Shown here: piece by piece, positions 9,427 through 17,740 of the stretch
Layout of the letters: each line of letters opens with the position of its first letter
How positions within the stretch are numbered: the stretch's first letter is position 1
Origin: Acinetobacter sp. YWS30-1
GTDB lineage: Bacteria > Pseudomonadota > Gammaproteobacteria > Pseudomonadales > Moraxellaceae
Assembly (NCBI RefSeq): GCF_033558715.1
Contig: NZ_CP114607.1
Coordinates: 1 to 64,000 of the forward strand
Reading direction: 5' to 3'
DNA length: 64,000 bases
Program-made: the position numbers and the translations under genes
The notes under the pieces: model-generated
The model's database searches: none
Told to the model about the DNA's origin: nothing
The model's input: only the letters and a program-made list of their open reading frames with translations

Positions 9427-9515
9427 ATCCAGCGGACGCATAAAAACGCGCCGCTGATTTTGACGTTAGATGCACTAAGCACATAATTGCTCACAGCCAA
9501 ACTATCAGGTCAAGT
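9427..9515 (+). other. lnu(F) attC and truncated 3'-conserved segment
   Basis: A short attC palindrome (CAGCGG...CCGCTG) ends at the core GTTAGAT (9465-9471). The next 50 bp (9466-9515) are the first bases of the class 1 3'-CS, then IS26 cuts in before qacE-delta1. So there is no sul1 in this integron. Confidence 0.88.
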
Positions 9516-10335
9516 GGCACTGTTGCAAATAGTCGGTGGTGATAAACTTATCATCCCCTTTTGCTGATGGAGCTGCACATGAACCCATTCAAAGGCCGGC
9601 ATTTTCAGCGTGACATCATTCTGTGGGCCGTACGCTGGTACTGCAAATACGGCATCAGTTACCGTGAGCTGCAGGAGATGCTGGCTGAACGCGGAGTGAA
9701 TGTCGATCACTCCACGATTTACCGCTGGGTTCAGCGTTATGCGCCTGAAATGGAAAAACGGCTGCGCTGGTACTGGCGTAACCCTTCCGATCTTTGCCCG
9801 TGGCACATGGATGAAACCTACGTGAAGGTCAATGGCCGCTGGGCGTATCTGTACCGGGCCGTCGACAGCCGGGGCCGCACTGTCGATTTTTATCTCTCCT
9901 CCCGTCGTAACAGCAAAGCTGCATACCGGTTTCTGGGTAAAATCCTCAACAACGTGAAGAAGTGGCAGATCCCACGATTCATCAACACGGATAAAGCGCC
10001 CGCCTATGGTCGCGCGCTTGCTCTGCTCAAACGCGAAGGCCGGTGCCCGTCTGACGTTGAACACCGACAGATTAAGTACCGGAACAACGTGATTGAATGC
10101 GATCATGGCAAACTGAAACGGATAATCAACGCCACGCTGGGATTTAAATCCATGAAGACGGCTTACGCCACCATCAAAGGTATTGAGGTGATGCGTGCAC
10201 TACGCAAAGGCCAGGCCTCAGCATTTTATTATGGTGATCCCCTGGGCGAAATGCGCCTGGTAAGCAGAGTTTTTGAAATGTAAGGCCTTTGAATAAGACA
10301 AAAGGCTGCCTCATCGCTAACTTTGCAACAGTGCC
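9516..10335 (+). mobile_element. IS26 copy 3 (complete)
   Basis: Same length, ends and orientation as the others. Outer 8-mers GGTCAAGT and TTACCGGT differ. It joins the integron remnant to a conjugative-plasmid fragment. Confidence 0.98.
9579..10283 (+). CDS. tnpA: IS26 transposase
   Basis: Intact; identical translation to the other copies. Confidence 0.97.
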   Translation: MNPFKGRHFQRDIILWAVRWYCKYGISYRELQEMLAERGVNVDHSTIYRWVQRYAPEMEKRLRWYWRNPSDLCPWHMDETYVKVNGRWAYLYRAVDSRGRTVDFYLSSRRNSKAAYRFLGKILNNVKKWQIPRFINTDKAPAYGRALALLKREGRCPSDVEHRQIKYRNNVIECDHGKLKRIINATLGFKSMKTAYATIKGIEVMRALRKGQASAFYYGDPLGEMRLVSRVFEM

Positions 10336-10344
10336 TTACCGGTT

Positions 10345-10542
10345 CTATTTGTCTTTTAGTGATTCTATAAACCTCATTACGTCTGAATATAAAAATCTAT
10401 TATTTGATTTATGTGGCTCATGAGGTTGTGGGATTGTCTTGTTTTTGAATGTGCCAGTTTTCTTAATGGCAAAGATTAACTCACCTTCTGTTATTCCTAA
10501 CATTTCAGCAAATGTTTTTGCTTCTATAGTTACTGACTTCAT
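10345..10542 (-). CDS. Small hypothetical protein
   Basis: 65 residues (starts MKSVTIEAKTFAEMLG). The N-terminal half could form a helix-turn-helix-like three-helix unit, but I cannot assign a family. It begins just after the Mrr-like gene and ends 9 bp from IS26, so it may be the last gene of the same leftward group. Confidence 0.5.
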   Translation of the reverse strand: MKSVTIEAKTFAEMLGITEGELIFAIKKTGTFKNKTIPQPHEPHKSNNRFLYSDVMRFIESLKDK

Positions 10543-10546
10543 TTAA

Positions 10547-11188
10547 TTAACTCTCATGGTATCGATTTTCTTTACCGGCATCTTTAACAATGGTGCTCGT
10601 TTCTAGCGTTGCTGCGGTACGCTTCATCATCGTCTGCGGGGCGGTTGCGATAGTGAAGGAGCTACCGGGCGTGAGCAAATCTATCAGGCGCTGGCCGCTG
10701 ATAATCTCCATCCGTTCACTGGCAATACTGACAGATTTTGAACCTGCGCCGGTTTTCCCGGTATGGCAAAACAGACCGCGACAGTTATGACGTTTAAGCA
10801 ACTTCTCGAACTCCTGTACGTGCTGTAAAGCAATATGGCCGCGATAGCGTTTAGCCTGAATAAGATAGCGATATTTTCCTATTATTACCTGGCCGTCAAT
10901 GCCTCCATCGCCGGTATAGCGTTTGTTTCTGATGGTTCTGAAGCCATGCGCTTCAAATCCTTCCAGCAACAGTTCTTCAAACACAAAAGGATCAATTTTT
11001 CTCAGGTAGTTAATTTTTTGTGGGAAGCCCGGCAACGTCTTTATGCGCTCCAGCACCCGCCGCGCACTTTGCTGCTTCCTTTTGTGTCGCCTGTGCCGTA
11101 CTGAACGCCGGAAGAATACAACGGCAAGCAGTACGATGGCGCTGCAAGCCCATAGAATAAGGTTTTCTGTAGTGGGGAAGGGGATCAT
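10547..11188 (-). CDS. Membrane-anchored Mrr-like restriction endonuclease domain protein
   Basis: About 213 residues from the ATG at 11188. An N-terminal membrane span (LILWACSAIVLLAVVFF) and a basic linker are followed by an Mrr_cat/restriction-endonuclease-like domain whose PD-(D/E)XK core is visible as GDGGIDGQVIIG...YLIQAKRY (D...QxK). Proteins of this kind occur near conjugation genes of IncN/IncX-type plasmids. A longer in-frame start at 11338 would overlap the lipoprotein gene and cross a terminator, so I prefer 11188. Confidence 0.7.
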   Translation of the reverse strand: MIPFPTTENLILWACSAIVLLAVVFFRRSVRHRRHKRKQQSARRVLERIKTLPGFPQKINYLRKIDPFVFEELLLEGFEAHGFRTIRNKRYTGDGGIDGQVIIGKYRYLIQAKRYRGHIALQHVQEFEKLLKRHNCRGLFCHTGKTGAGSKSVSIASERMEIISGQRLIDLLTPGSSFTIATAPQTMMKRTAATLETSTIVKDAGKENRYHES

Positions 11189-11208
11189 GGTTATAGTGGG
11201 CTTTCTGA

Positions 11209-11237
11209 GGGTAAAGAAAAGGGCGGTTAAACCGCCC
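11209..11237 (-). terminator. Intrinsic terminator after the lipoprotein gene
   Basis: On the minus strand GGGCGG-TTTAA-CCGCCC is followed by TTTTCTTT. It lies between the lipoprotein stop (11244) and the Mrr-like gene start (11188). Confidence 0.8.
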
Positions 11238-11243
11238 TGATGT

Positions 11244-11555
11244 TTAGCGACGGCTGTATACCTGCCACGAAGCGCTGCCTGACTGATTCTGGCAAATCCG
11301 CCCGTAAAGTACGGTGCCGGTCGAGTAGCGGGCGCCATTCAGATAGCAATAGCCGCTGGATTGCAGCAGTTCGTTGCGCAGCTTTTCTTCCTGCTTTGAT
11401 AGCCGGGACTCCGCAGACTGCAAACGAACGGATAATTCGTTAATCTGGCGTTGCTGGTTATTCAGCTGGCTCTGCATCGCATTACCTTTATCCTGGCTGA
11501 CGCAACCAGTTAAGAGAGCTGTACAGGCTAATGCACTTAATATTATTTTTTTCAC
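11244..11555 (-). CDS. Small lipoprotein with coiled coil
   Basis: 103 residues. Lipobox LLTGC near residue 18 gives a lipid-anchored protein. A coiled coil follows (QSQLNNQQRQINELSVRL, about residues 28-65) and then a small domain with two Cys. It sits between TrbM and an Mrr-like gene in a plasmid-transfer fragment, so a role in the transfer envelope or entry exclusion is possible but unproven. Confidence 0.65.
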   Translation of the reverse strand: MKKIILSALACTALLTGCVSQDKGNAMQSQLNNQQRQINELSVRLQSAESRLSKQEEKLRNELLQSSGYCYLNGARYSTGTVLYGRICQNQSGSASWQVYSRR

Positions 11556-11590
11556 GTTGGCTCCTTAAATTGAGATTATTCCTGGTTCGC

Positions 11591-11905
11591 CTATAAGCGA
11601 ACTTTCCCGTATTTACTTATGATCTGGCTTATCATCGACTGGTTACTTCCACCTTCGCCATTATCCGGGCATTCATTAAGAAAAGCCTTCCTAGCATCCT
11701 TCGTGTGGTTGGGTAAAAAGCCGTGCTTGTTCTTTTTAACGATATTGAAGAAAGCAGCTTCAGCACTGTTACACTCGCTTCCGCCGCTATCGCCGGTGAG
11801 CTTGCCCGCCATGCACATAATAACTTTGCAGGGATCTTCAGCATGGCTGGCAGGAAGATAAAGCAGACTACCAGCTGCTATCAGAGGTATTAAGAGTTTC
11901 TTCAT
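11591..11905 (-). CDS. trbM: TrbM/KikA/MpfK family conjugal transfer protein
   Basis: 104 residues with a cleavable signal peptide (to about SHA-ED) and the TrbM pattern of paired cysteines (DPCKVIMCMAGK, SECNSAE, NECPD). TrbM/KikA proteins are periplasmic accessory factors of IncP/IncN-type transfer systems. The rest of the transfer region is absent: IS26 copy 4 lies 58 bp upstream. Confidence 0.8.
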   Translation of the reverse strand: MKKLLIPLIAAGSLLYLPASHAEDPCKVIMCMAGKLTGDSGGSECNSAEAAFFNIVKKNKHGFLPNHTKDARKAFLNECPDNGEGGSNQSMISQIISKYGKVRL

Positions 11906-11963
11906 TTTTTGTCCTTAACAGTTTGTTCAGATATACACTCGCCAGAATGTTGATAAAGGTAAG

Positions 11964-12783
11964 GGCACTGTTGCAAATAGTCGGTGGTGATAAACTTATC
12001 ATCCCCTTTTGCTGATGGAGCTGCACATGAACCCATTCAAAGGCCGGCATTTTCAGCGTGACATCATTCTGTGGGCCGTACGCTGGTACTGCAAATACGG
12101 CATCAGTTACCGTGAGCTGCAGGAGATGCTGGCTGAACGCGGAGTGAATGTCGATCACTCCACGATTTACCGCTGGGTTCAGCGTTATGCGCCTGAAATG
12201 GAAAAACGGCTGCGCTGGTACTGGCGTAACCCTTCCGATCTTTGCCCGTGGCACATGGATGAAACCTACGTGAAGGTCAATGGCCGCTGGGCGTATCTGT
12301 ACCGGGCCGTCGACAGCCGGGGCCGCACTGTCGATTTTTATCTCTCCTCCCGTCGTAACAGCAAAGCTGCATACCGGTTTCTGGGTAAAATCCTCAACAA
12401 CGTGAAGAAGTGGCAGATCCCACGATTCATCAACACGGATAAAGCGCCCGCCTATGGTCGCGCGCTTGCTCTGCTCAAACGCGAAGGCCGGTGCCCGTCT
12501 GACGTTGAACACCGACAGATTAAGTACCGGAACAACGTGATTGAATGCGATCATGGCAAACTGAAACGGATAATCAACGCCACGCTGGGATTTAAATCCA
12601 TGAAGACGGCTTACGCCACCATCAAAGGTATTGAGGTGATGCGTGCACTACGCAAAGGCCAGGCCTCAGCATTTTATTATGGTGATCCCCTGGGCGAAAT
12701 GCGCCTGGTAAGCAGAGTTTTTGAAATGTAAGGCCTTTGAATAAGACAAAAGGCTGCCTCATCGCTAACTTTGCAACAGTGCC
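11964..12783 (+). mobile_element. IS26 copy 4 (complete)
   Basis: Outer 8-mers AAGGTAAG and CCATGGCA, no duplication. It truncates the transfer fragment on the left and IS10 on the right. Confidence 0.98.
12027..12731 (+). CDS. tnpA: IS26 transposase
   Basis: Intact; identical translation to the other copies. Confidence 0.97.
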   Translation: MNPFKGRHFQRDIILWAVRWYCKYGISYRELQEMLAERGVNVDHSTIYRWVQRYAPEMEKRLRWYWRNPSDLCPWHMDETYVKVNGRWAYLYRAVDSRGRTVDFYLSSRRNSKAAYRFLGKILNNVKKWQIPRFINTDKAPAYGRALALLKREGRCPSDVEHRQIKYRNNVIECDHGKLKRIINATLGFKSMKTAYATIKGIEVMRALRKGQASAFYYGDPLGEMRLVSRVFEM

Positions 12784-13287
12784 CCATGGCACTTTAAAGC
12801 CAGCATCACTGACAATGAGCGGTGTGGTGTTACTCGGTAGAATGCTCGCAAGGTCGGCTAGAAATTGGTCATGAGCTTTCTTTGAACATTGCTCTGAAAG
12901 CGGGAACGCTTTCTCATAAAGAGTAACAGAACGACCGTGTAGTGCGACTGAAGCTCGCAATACCATAAGTCGTTTTTGCTCACGAATATCAGACCAGTCA
13001 ACAAGTACAATGGGCATCGTATTGCCCGAACAGATAAAGCTAGCATGCCAACGGTATACAGCGAGTCGCTCTTTGTGGAGGTGACGATTACCTAACAATC
13101 GGTCGATTCGTTTGATGTTATGTTTTGTTCTCGCTTTGGTTGGCAGGTTACGGCCAAGTTCGGTAAGAGTGAGAGTTTTACAGTCAAGTAATGCGTGGCA
13201 AGCCAACGTTAAGCTGTTGAGTCGTTTTAAGTGTAATTCGGGGCAGAATTGGTAAAGAGAGTCGTGTAAAATATCGAGTTCGCACAT
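12784..13287 (-). pseudogene. IS10 transposase, C-terminal part missing
   Basis: The first 168 residues of the IS4-family IS10 transposase (MCELDILHDSLYQFCPEL...), including VLVDWSDI with the first catalytic Asp. The frame then runs into IS26, so the second Asp and the Glu region are lost. Confidence 0.93.
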
Positions 13288-13394
13288 CTTGTTGTCTGAT
13301 TATTGATTTTTCGCGAAACCATTTGATCATATGACAAGATGTGTATCCACCTTAACTTAATGATTTTTACCAAAATCATTAGGGGATTCATCAG
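12784..13394 (-). mobile_element. IS10 fragment (one end intact)
   Basis: 611 bp of the Tn10 element IS10, cut by IS26 on the left and ending at the intact terminus (CTGATGAATCCCC on the minus strand) at 13394. The retained end is the transposase-promoter end, where the outward promoter pOUT of IS10 would read rightwards into aac(3)-IId, 36 bp away. Confidence 0.92.
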
Positions 13395-13429
13395 CGTATA
13401 GTGTTTTGCAGTTTAGAGGAGATATCGCG

Positions 13430-14290
13430 ATGCATACGCGGAAGGCAATAACGGAGGCGCTTCAAAAACTCGGAGTCCAAACCGGTGACCTCTTGATGGT
13501 GCATGCCTCACTTAAAGCGATTGGTCCGGTCGAAGGAGGAGCGGAGACGGTCGTTGCCGCGTTACGCTCCGCGGTTGGGCCGACTGGCACTGTGATGGGA
13601 TACGCGTCGTGGGACCGATCACCCTACGAGGAGACTCTGAATGGCGCTCGGCTGGATGACGAAGCCCGCCGTACCTGGCTGCCGTTCGATCCCGCAACAG
13701 CCGGGACTTACCGTGGGTTCGGCCTGCTGAATCAATTTCTGGTTCAAGCCCCCGGCGCGCGGCGCAGCGCGCACCCCGATGCATCGATGGTCGCGGTTGG
13801 TCCGCTGGCTGAAACGCTGACGGAGCCTCACGAACTCGGTCACGCCTTGGGGGAAGGATCGCCCGTCGAGCGGTTCGTTCGCCTTGGCGGGAAGGCCCTG
13901 CTGTTGGGTGCGCCGCTAAACTCCGTTACCGCATTGCACTACGCCGAGGCGGTTGCCGATATCCCCAACAAACGGTGGGTGACGTATGAGATGCCGATGC
14001 TTGGAAGAGACGGTGAAGTCGCCTGGAAAACGGCATCGGATTACGATTCAAACGGCATTCTCGATTGCTTTGCTATCGAAGGAAAGCCGGATGCGGTTGA
14101 AACTATAGCAAATGCTTACGTGAAGCTCGGTCGCCATCGAGAAGGTGTCGTGGGCTTTGCTCAGTGCTACCTGTTCGACGCGCAGGACATCGTGACGTTC
14201 GGCGTCACCTATCTTGAGAAGCATTTCGGAACCACTCCGATCGTGCCTCCGCACGAGGCCGTCGAGCGCTCTTGCGAGCCTTCAGGTTAG
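13430..14290 (+). CDS. aac(3)-IId: Aminoglycoside N(3)-acetyltransferase AAC(3)-IId
   Basis: 286 residues. It acetylates the 3-amino group of gentamicin, tobramycin and related drugs from acetyl-CoA. The antibiotic-acetyltransferase family core is seen in LLMVHASLKAIGPVEGG and RRSAHPDASMVAVG, with HYAEAVADIPNKR further on. The ends MHTRKAITEALQKLG and IVPPHEAVERSCEPSG match the IId type as I remember it. ATG at 13430 has AGAGGAG upstream. Its partner tmrB follows after 12 bp. Confidence 0.92.
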   Translation: MHTRKAITEALQKLGVQTGDLLMVHASLKAIGPVEGGAETVVAALRSAVGPTGTVMGYASWDRSPYEETLNGARLDDEARRTWLPFDPATAGTYRGFGLLNQFLVQAPGARRSAHPDASMVAVGPLAETLTEPHELGHALGEGSPVERFVRLGGKALLLGAPLNSVTALHYAEAVADIPNKRWVTYEMPMLGRDGEVAWKTASDYDSNGILDCFAIEGKPDAVETIANAYVKLGRHREGVVGFAQCYLFDAQDIVTFGVTYLEKHFGTTPIVPPHEAVERSCEPSG

Positions 14291-14302
14291 AGGCCGTCGA
14301 CA

Positions 14303-14845
14303 ATGATAATCTGGATCAACGGACCTTTCGGCGCCGGAAAGACGACGCTCGCTAAGCGGCTGCGCGATCGGCGTTCCAAATCGCTGATCTTTGACCCCGA
14401 GGAAATCGGGTTCGTGGTGAAAGAAACGGTCCCCATGCCAGCGAGCGGAGACTATCAGGATCTCCCCTTGTGGAGGGGACTTACGATCGCGGCGGTCAGG
14501 GAGATTCGAAGGAATTACTCGCAGGACATCATCATCCCAATGACGCTCGTGCACCCGGACTATCTGACTGAGATACTCGACGGGGTAAGGCGGATCGACG
14601 ATCAGCTGCTGCACATCTTTCTGACGCTCAACGAGGACCTATTGCGTCACCGGATCGCGAACCAGACCATGCATCCTGACCCGAATCGAAATGCGGAGAT
14701 TCGAGAGTGGCGATTAGCGAATGTCGCCCGATGCTTGGCCGCAAGGGAACGGCTTCCATGCACAACCCGTGTTCTCGATAGTGGTGCACACACCAGCGAT
14801 GAACTCGCAGCGATGGTGCTCGACGGAATCGATGGGCGCACCTGA
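14303..14845 (+). CDS. tmrB: TmrB-like ATP-binding tunicamycin resistance protein
   Basis: 180 residues with an N-terminal P-loop (GPFGAGKTTLAKRL, residues 7-20) and a shikimate/adenylate-kinase-like layout. TmrB of Bacillus binds tunicamycin at the membrane. In enterobacterial plasmids this gene always accompanies aac(3)-II types. The aminoglycoside relevance is unknown. Confidence 0.85.
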   Translation: MIIWINGPFGAGKTTLAKRLRDRRSKSLIFDPEEIGFVVKETVPMPASGDYQDLPLWRGLTIAAVREIRRNYSQDIIIPMTLVHPDYLTEILDGVRRIDDQLLHIFLTLNEDLLRHRIANQTMHPDPNRNAEIREWRLANVARCLAARERLPCTTRVLDSGAHTSDELAAMVLDGIDGRT

Positions 14846-14938
14846 TCGCCTTCGACGCCTGCGCAAAGCGTAGCGCGAGGGTGGCGGGCTCACGACCAAA
14901 CGCCCAGAGGTCGATCATCGCAGGGATGTTTGGCTTTG

Positions 14939-15237
14939 TGGTGCGGACGACGGGACTCGAACCCGTACTCTCACAGAGAAGCAGATTTTCGTACCACCTC
15001 GACTTTCGCCGCCGTCTGATGACGTTCGTGGTCTGGACTGTCCCTTCGCCATTGCCCGAAGGCTTTAGGCGCCGCCCGTCCAGTCTCTACACCTTCCCCC
15101 GAAGGGGCTTGGCTCGGGATTGGCTTAGGGTATTGCCCGTTAGCGTTCCCCGACTTTGAGCGGTTCTACTCCGCGGATTTCCCCGCGGGCACTCCAATTT
15201 TAAAGTCTGCTGCGTCTACCGATTTCGCCACGTCCGC
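14939..15237 (-). tRNA. tRNA-Leu(UAA) interrupted by a group I intron
   Basis: Read on the minus strand. Exon 1 (15237-15203) has acceptor GCGGACG, a D arm, anticodon stem GCAGA and loop bases CTT. Exon 2 (14989-14939) starts AAAA-TCTGC, then a long variable arm (CTC-TGT-GAG), T arm ACGGG-TTCGAGT-CCCGT, acceptor CGTCCGC, discriminator A and an encoded CCA. Joined, the loop reads C-U-UAA-A-A, a perfect class II tRNA-Leu with anticodon UAA. The break lies between U34 and A35. All stems pair fully, so a functional tRNA is plausible after splicing. Confidence 0.93.
14990..15202 (-). ncRNA. Group I intron (IC3-like) in the tRNA-Leu anticodon
   Basis: 213 nt. Features read on the minus strand: the last exon base is U and the last intron base is G; a P1 of exon ACUU with intron GAGU gives the required U.G pair; P2 is CCGCGG...CCGCGG; a Q-like segment reads AATCCCGAGCC; P6 is capped CCCCTTCGGGGG; an R segment reads GTGTAGAGACTGGACGG; an S segment reads GACAGTCCAG; a GAAA-capped P9 hairpin follows. 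The layout closely follows the Azoarcus tRNA-Ile intron, and P7 pairs ACUG/CAGU where Azoarcus has ACUA/UAGU, a compensatory change. It carries no ORF. Confidence 0.92.
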
Positions 15238-15240
15238 CTT

Positions 15241-15799
15241 TTTTCGCCGTTCCTAGCGCTCGTGCGATGCACCTATGTTGCACCTAGCGCCGAATCGTTC
15301 TTCGTCATCCTGAAAAACCACGTCTCCTAAAGCCTTGCATAGCTTATCTTTTCTCCACCACGAACTTTTTTGTGGGATGGTAGAAAAAAAGACTTTTTAA
15401 GTCCGCTGGCTTGCCAGGCCTTGTTAGCTTGTACGGTCATGGTTATCGGGTAAAGAATATTGACGGCATCGCTGGTGTCGGTGGCTGAAAAGCCGGCTCC
15501 CATCAGGGCAATAGCCATTTCAGATGCAGGCGTACAGGGCAATGGTCAACAGCTACAGCCTGTCTGACGATTCCGGCGTCATGGCTGCGGCGGCTATCAC
15601 GCATTTTTTGTTCGGTCAGGCGGTGTTTTCGTACCTCAATGGTTGGAGCGTGTTGATCGGACCTGGTACAGGTTTGGACAGCACGGGCTGCAAATACGCA
15701 AGGGATTTAATGGGCCTGGTGGCGTTCACGGCTTTTATCGTGACGTTTCTGTTCAGGGGCTACTCATAATCTCGTGGCTCGGCGGTTCCCGGCACACCA
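15241..15799. other. Unassigned stretch with two weak ORFs
   Basis: Between the tRNA 5' end and the DUF3883 gene. A T-rich run (15239-15244) lies directly upstream of the tRNA, then a near repeat ATGCACCTA...TTGCACCTA (about 15267-15286). The frames at 15327-15542 (-) and 15524-15769 (+, two hydrophobic stretches, ends FIVTFLFRGYS) look like fragments of membrane proteins. I cannot name them and see no convincing promoter. Confidence 0.35.
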
Positions 15800-15819
15800 T
15801 GACAGTAAGGAAGGACCCT

Positions 15820-16920
15820 GTGTCTCAACTCTCCCAGCTTCGAAGCCCCGCCGCCGTGCAGGCTGCCATCGATGAGTTCGTGCAACTGGGCCGCACGAAA
15901 TTCCTGGCGCGCCACGGCTACGGCAAGTCCCGCGACTTCCTGGTACGTGATCCGAAGACCGGCACCGATTGCGATTCCAAGGCCATCGCCGGTGTGGCCT
16001 TCGGCAAGCAATTTCCCGAGCAGGGCCCGCTCACTGCTGACAGCTTCTCCGGTGGCGAGGCGACCGTCGTTCCGGCGCTGACGCGGCTCGGGTTTCGCAT
16101 CATTCGCATCGGCGAAGACTGGTCCGAAGAAGAGGTCCTGGCCACGGTCGAAGACTATTTCGACATGCTGCGTGCCGAGGCGGCTGGGGAGCCGTACAAC
16201 AAGTCCGAGCACAACCAGGCACTGCGCCAACTGCTGAACGGTCGCAGCAAGTCTTCAGTCGAGCTCAAGCACCAGAACATTAGCGCCGTACTCGATGCCC
16301 TGGGCCTGCCCTATATCAACGGCTACAAGCCACGCGGCAACAGCCAACTGCTGCTGCGTAAATCCGTACACGCCTACGTTCTGGAACATCAGCAGACGGT
16401 CGGCGCTCTTGTCGATGCCCTGGAGGAGGTAAAACTTCCGGGTGACAAAACCTACCGAGCGGCTTTGGTAGAACCACCCGCCCGTGAAGTGCTTGTGCGT
16501 ACCCCGGCATCTCTACGGCAACGCCTACCGCGAAAGTTCGATTATGCCGCTCGCGATGAAGCCAACCGCAAGCTGGGCCGGGCAGGGGAGCAGTGGGTGA
16601 TTGGCTACGAACAGCAACGCCTGACCGAGCTCGGCCACCCAGAGCTTTTTCAGCGGCTGGATTGGGTGTCCGACACCCAGGGAGACGGTGCGGGGTTCGA
16701 CATCCTGTCGTTCGAAGAGGACGCCCATGAGCGCTTCATCGAGGTGAAAACCACCAATGGCGGGGTAGGCTCGTCTTTCTTGGTCAGCCACAACGAACTC
16801 GAATTCTCCAAGGAGGCGGGCGATCAATTCCATCTGTATCGCGTGTTCCAGTTTCGGGACGGTCCGCGCCTGTTCACGCTACCCGGCGACCTCAGCCAAC
16901 ATGTGCATCTCAAGCCGACG
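15820..16920 (+). CDS. DUF3883 domain protein, 3' end cut by IS26
   Basis: About 367 residues remain. The C-terminal part (DEANRKLGRAGEQWVIGYE... GAGFDILSFEED...RFIEVKTTNG) is the DUF3883 domain, a PD-(D/E)XK nuclease-like fold (D...EVKTT) found in restriction and other defence proteins. I choose the GTG at 15820 because AAGGAAGG precedes it at ideal spacing; an ATG at 15799 is in frame but lacks a ribosome site. GC-rich, unlike the DNA after 17741. It is probably a neighbour of tRNA-Leu in the donor. Confidence 0.72.
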
Positions 16921-17740
16921 GGCACTGTTGCAAATAGTCGGTGGTGATAAACTTATCATCCCCTTTTGCTGATGGAGCTGCACATGAACCCATTCAAAGG
17001 CCGGCATTTTCAGCGTGACATCATTCTGTGGGCCGTACGCTGGTACTGCAAATACGGCATCAGTTACCGTGAGCTGCAGGAGATGCTGGCTGAACGCGGA
17101 GTGAATGTCGATCACTCCACGATTTACCGCTGGGTTCAGCGTTATGCGCCTGAAATGGAAAAACGGCTGCGCTGGTACTGGCGTAACCCTTCCGATCTTT
17201 GCCCGTGGCACATGGATGAAACCTACGTGAAGGTCAATGGCCGCTGGGCGTATCTGTACCGGGCCGTCGACAGCCGGGGCCGCACTGTCGATTTTTATCT
17301 CTCCTCCCGTCGTAACAGCAAAGCTGCATACCGGTTTCTGGGTAAAATCCTCAACAACGTGAAGAAGTGGCAGATCCCACGATTCATCAACACGGATAAA
17401 GCGCCCGCCTATGGTCGCGCGCTTGCTCTGCTCAAACGCGAAGGCCGGTGCCCGTCTGACGTTGAACACCGACAGATTAAGTACCGGAACAACGTGATTG
17501 AATGCGATCATGGCAAACTGAAACGGATAATCAACGCCACGCTGGGATTTAAATCCATGAAGACGGCTTACGCCACCATCAAAGGTATTGAGGTGATGCG
17601 TGCACTACGCAAAGGCCAGGCCTCAGCATTTTATTATGGTGATCCCCTGGGCGAAATGCGCCTGGTAAGCAGAGTTTTTGAAATGTAAGGCCTTTGAATA
17701 AGACAAAAGGCTGCCTCATCGCTAACTTTGCAACAGTGCC
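16921..17740 (+). mobile_element. IS26 copy 5 (complete); boundary to Acinetobacter-type DNA
   Basis: Outer 8-mers AGCCGACG and GTATGAAT. To the left is GC-rich enterobacterial-type DNA, to the right an Acinetobacter IS66 fragment, so this copy marks the fusion between the two plasmid halves. Confidence 0.98.
16984..17688 (+). CDS. tnpA: IS26 transposase
   Basis: Intact; identical translation to the other copies. Confidence 0.97.
   Translation: MNPFKGRHFQRDIILWAVRWYCKYGISYRELQEMLAERGVNVDHSTIYRWVQRYAPEMEKRLRWYWRNPSDLCPWHMDETYVKVNGRWAYLYRAVDSRGRTVDFYLSSRRNSKAAYRFLGKILNNVKKWQIPRFINTDKAPAYGRALALLKREGRCPSDVEHRQIKYRNNVIECDHGKLKRIINATLGFKSMKTAYATIKGIEVMRALRKGQASAFYYGDPLGEMRLVSRVFEM

Noticed and set aside
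13406..13429. Upstream ATG as the start of aac(3)-IId
   Set aside because: The ATG at 13430 has AGAGGAG at proper distance and gives the family start MHTRKAITEA.
14881..15159. 92-codon plus-strand frame across the tRNA region
   Set aside because: It lies antisense to the tRNA and group I intron, whose structure fully explains the sequence.
3162..17740. Target duplications of individual IS26 copies or of IS26 pairs
   Set aside because: I compared all ten outer 8-mers (ACTGGATG, CTATTTTC, ATAATTAC, TTCTACGG, GGTCAAGT, TTACCGGT, AAGGTAAG, CCATGGCA, AGCCGACG, GTATGAAT) and none match.
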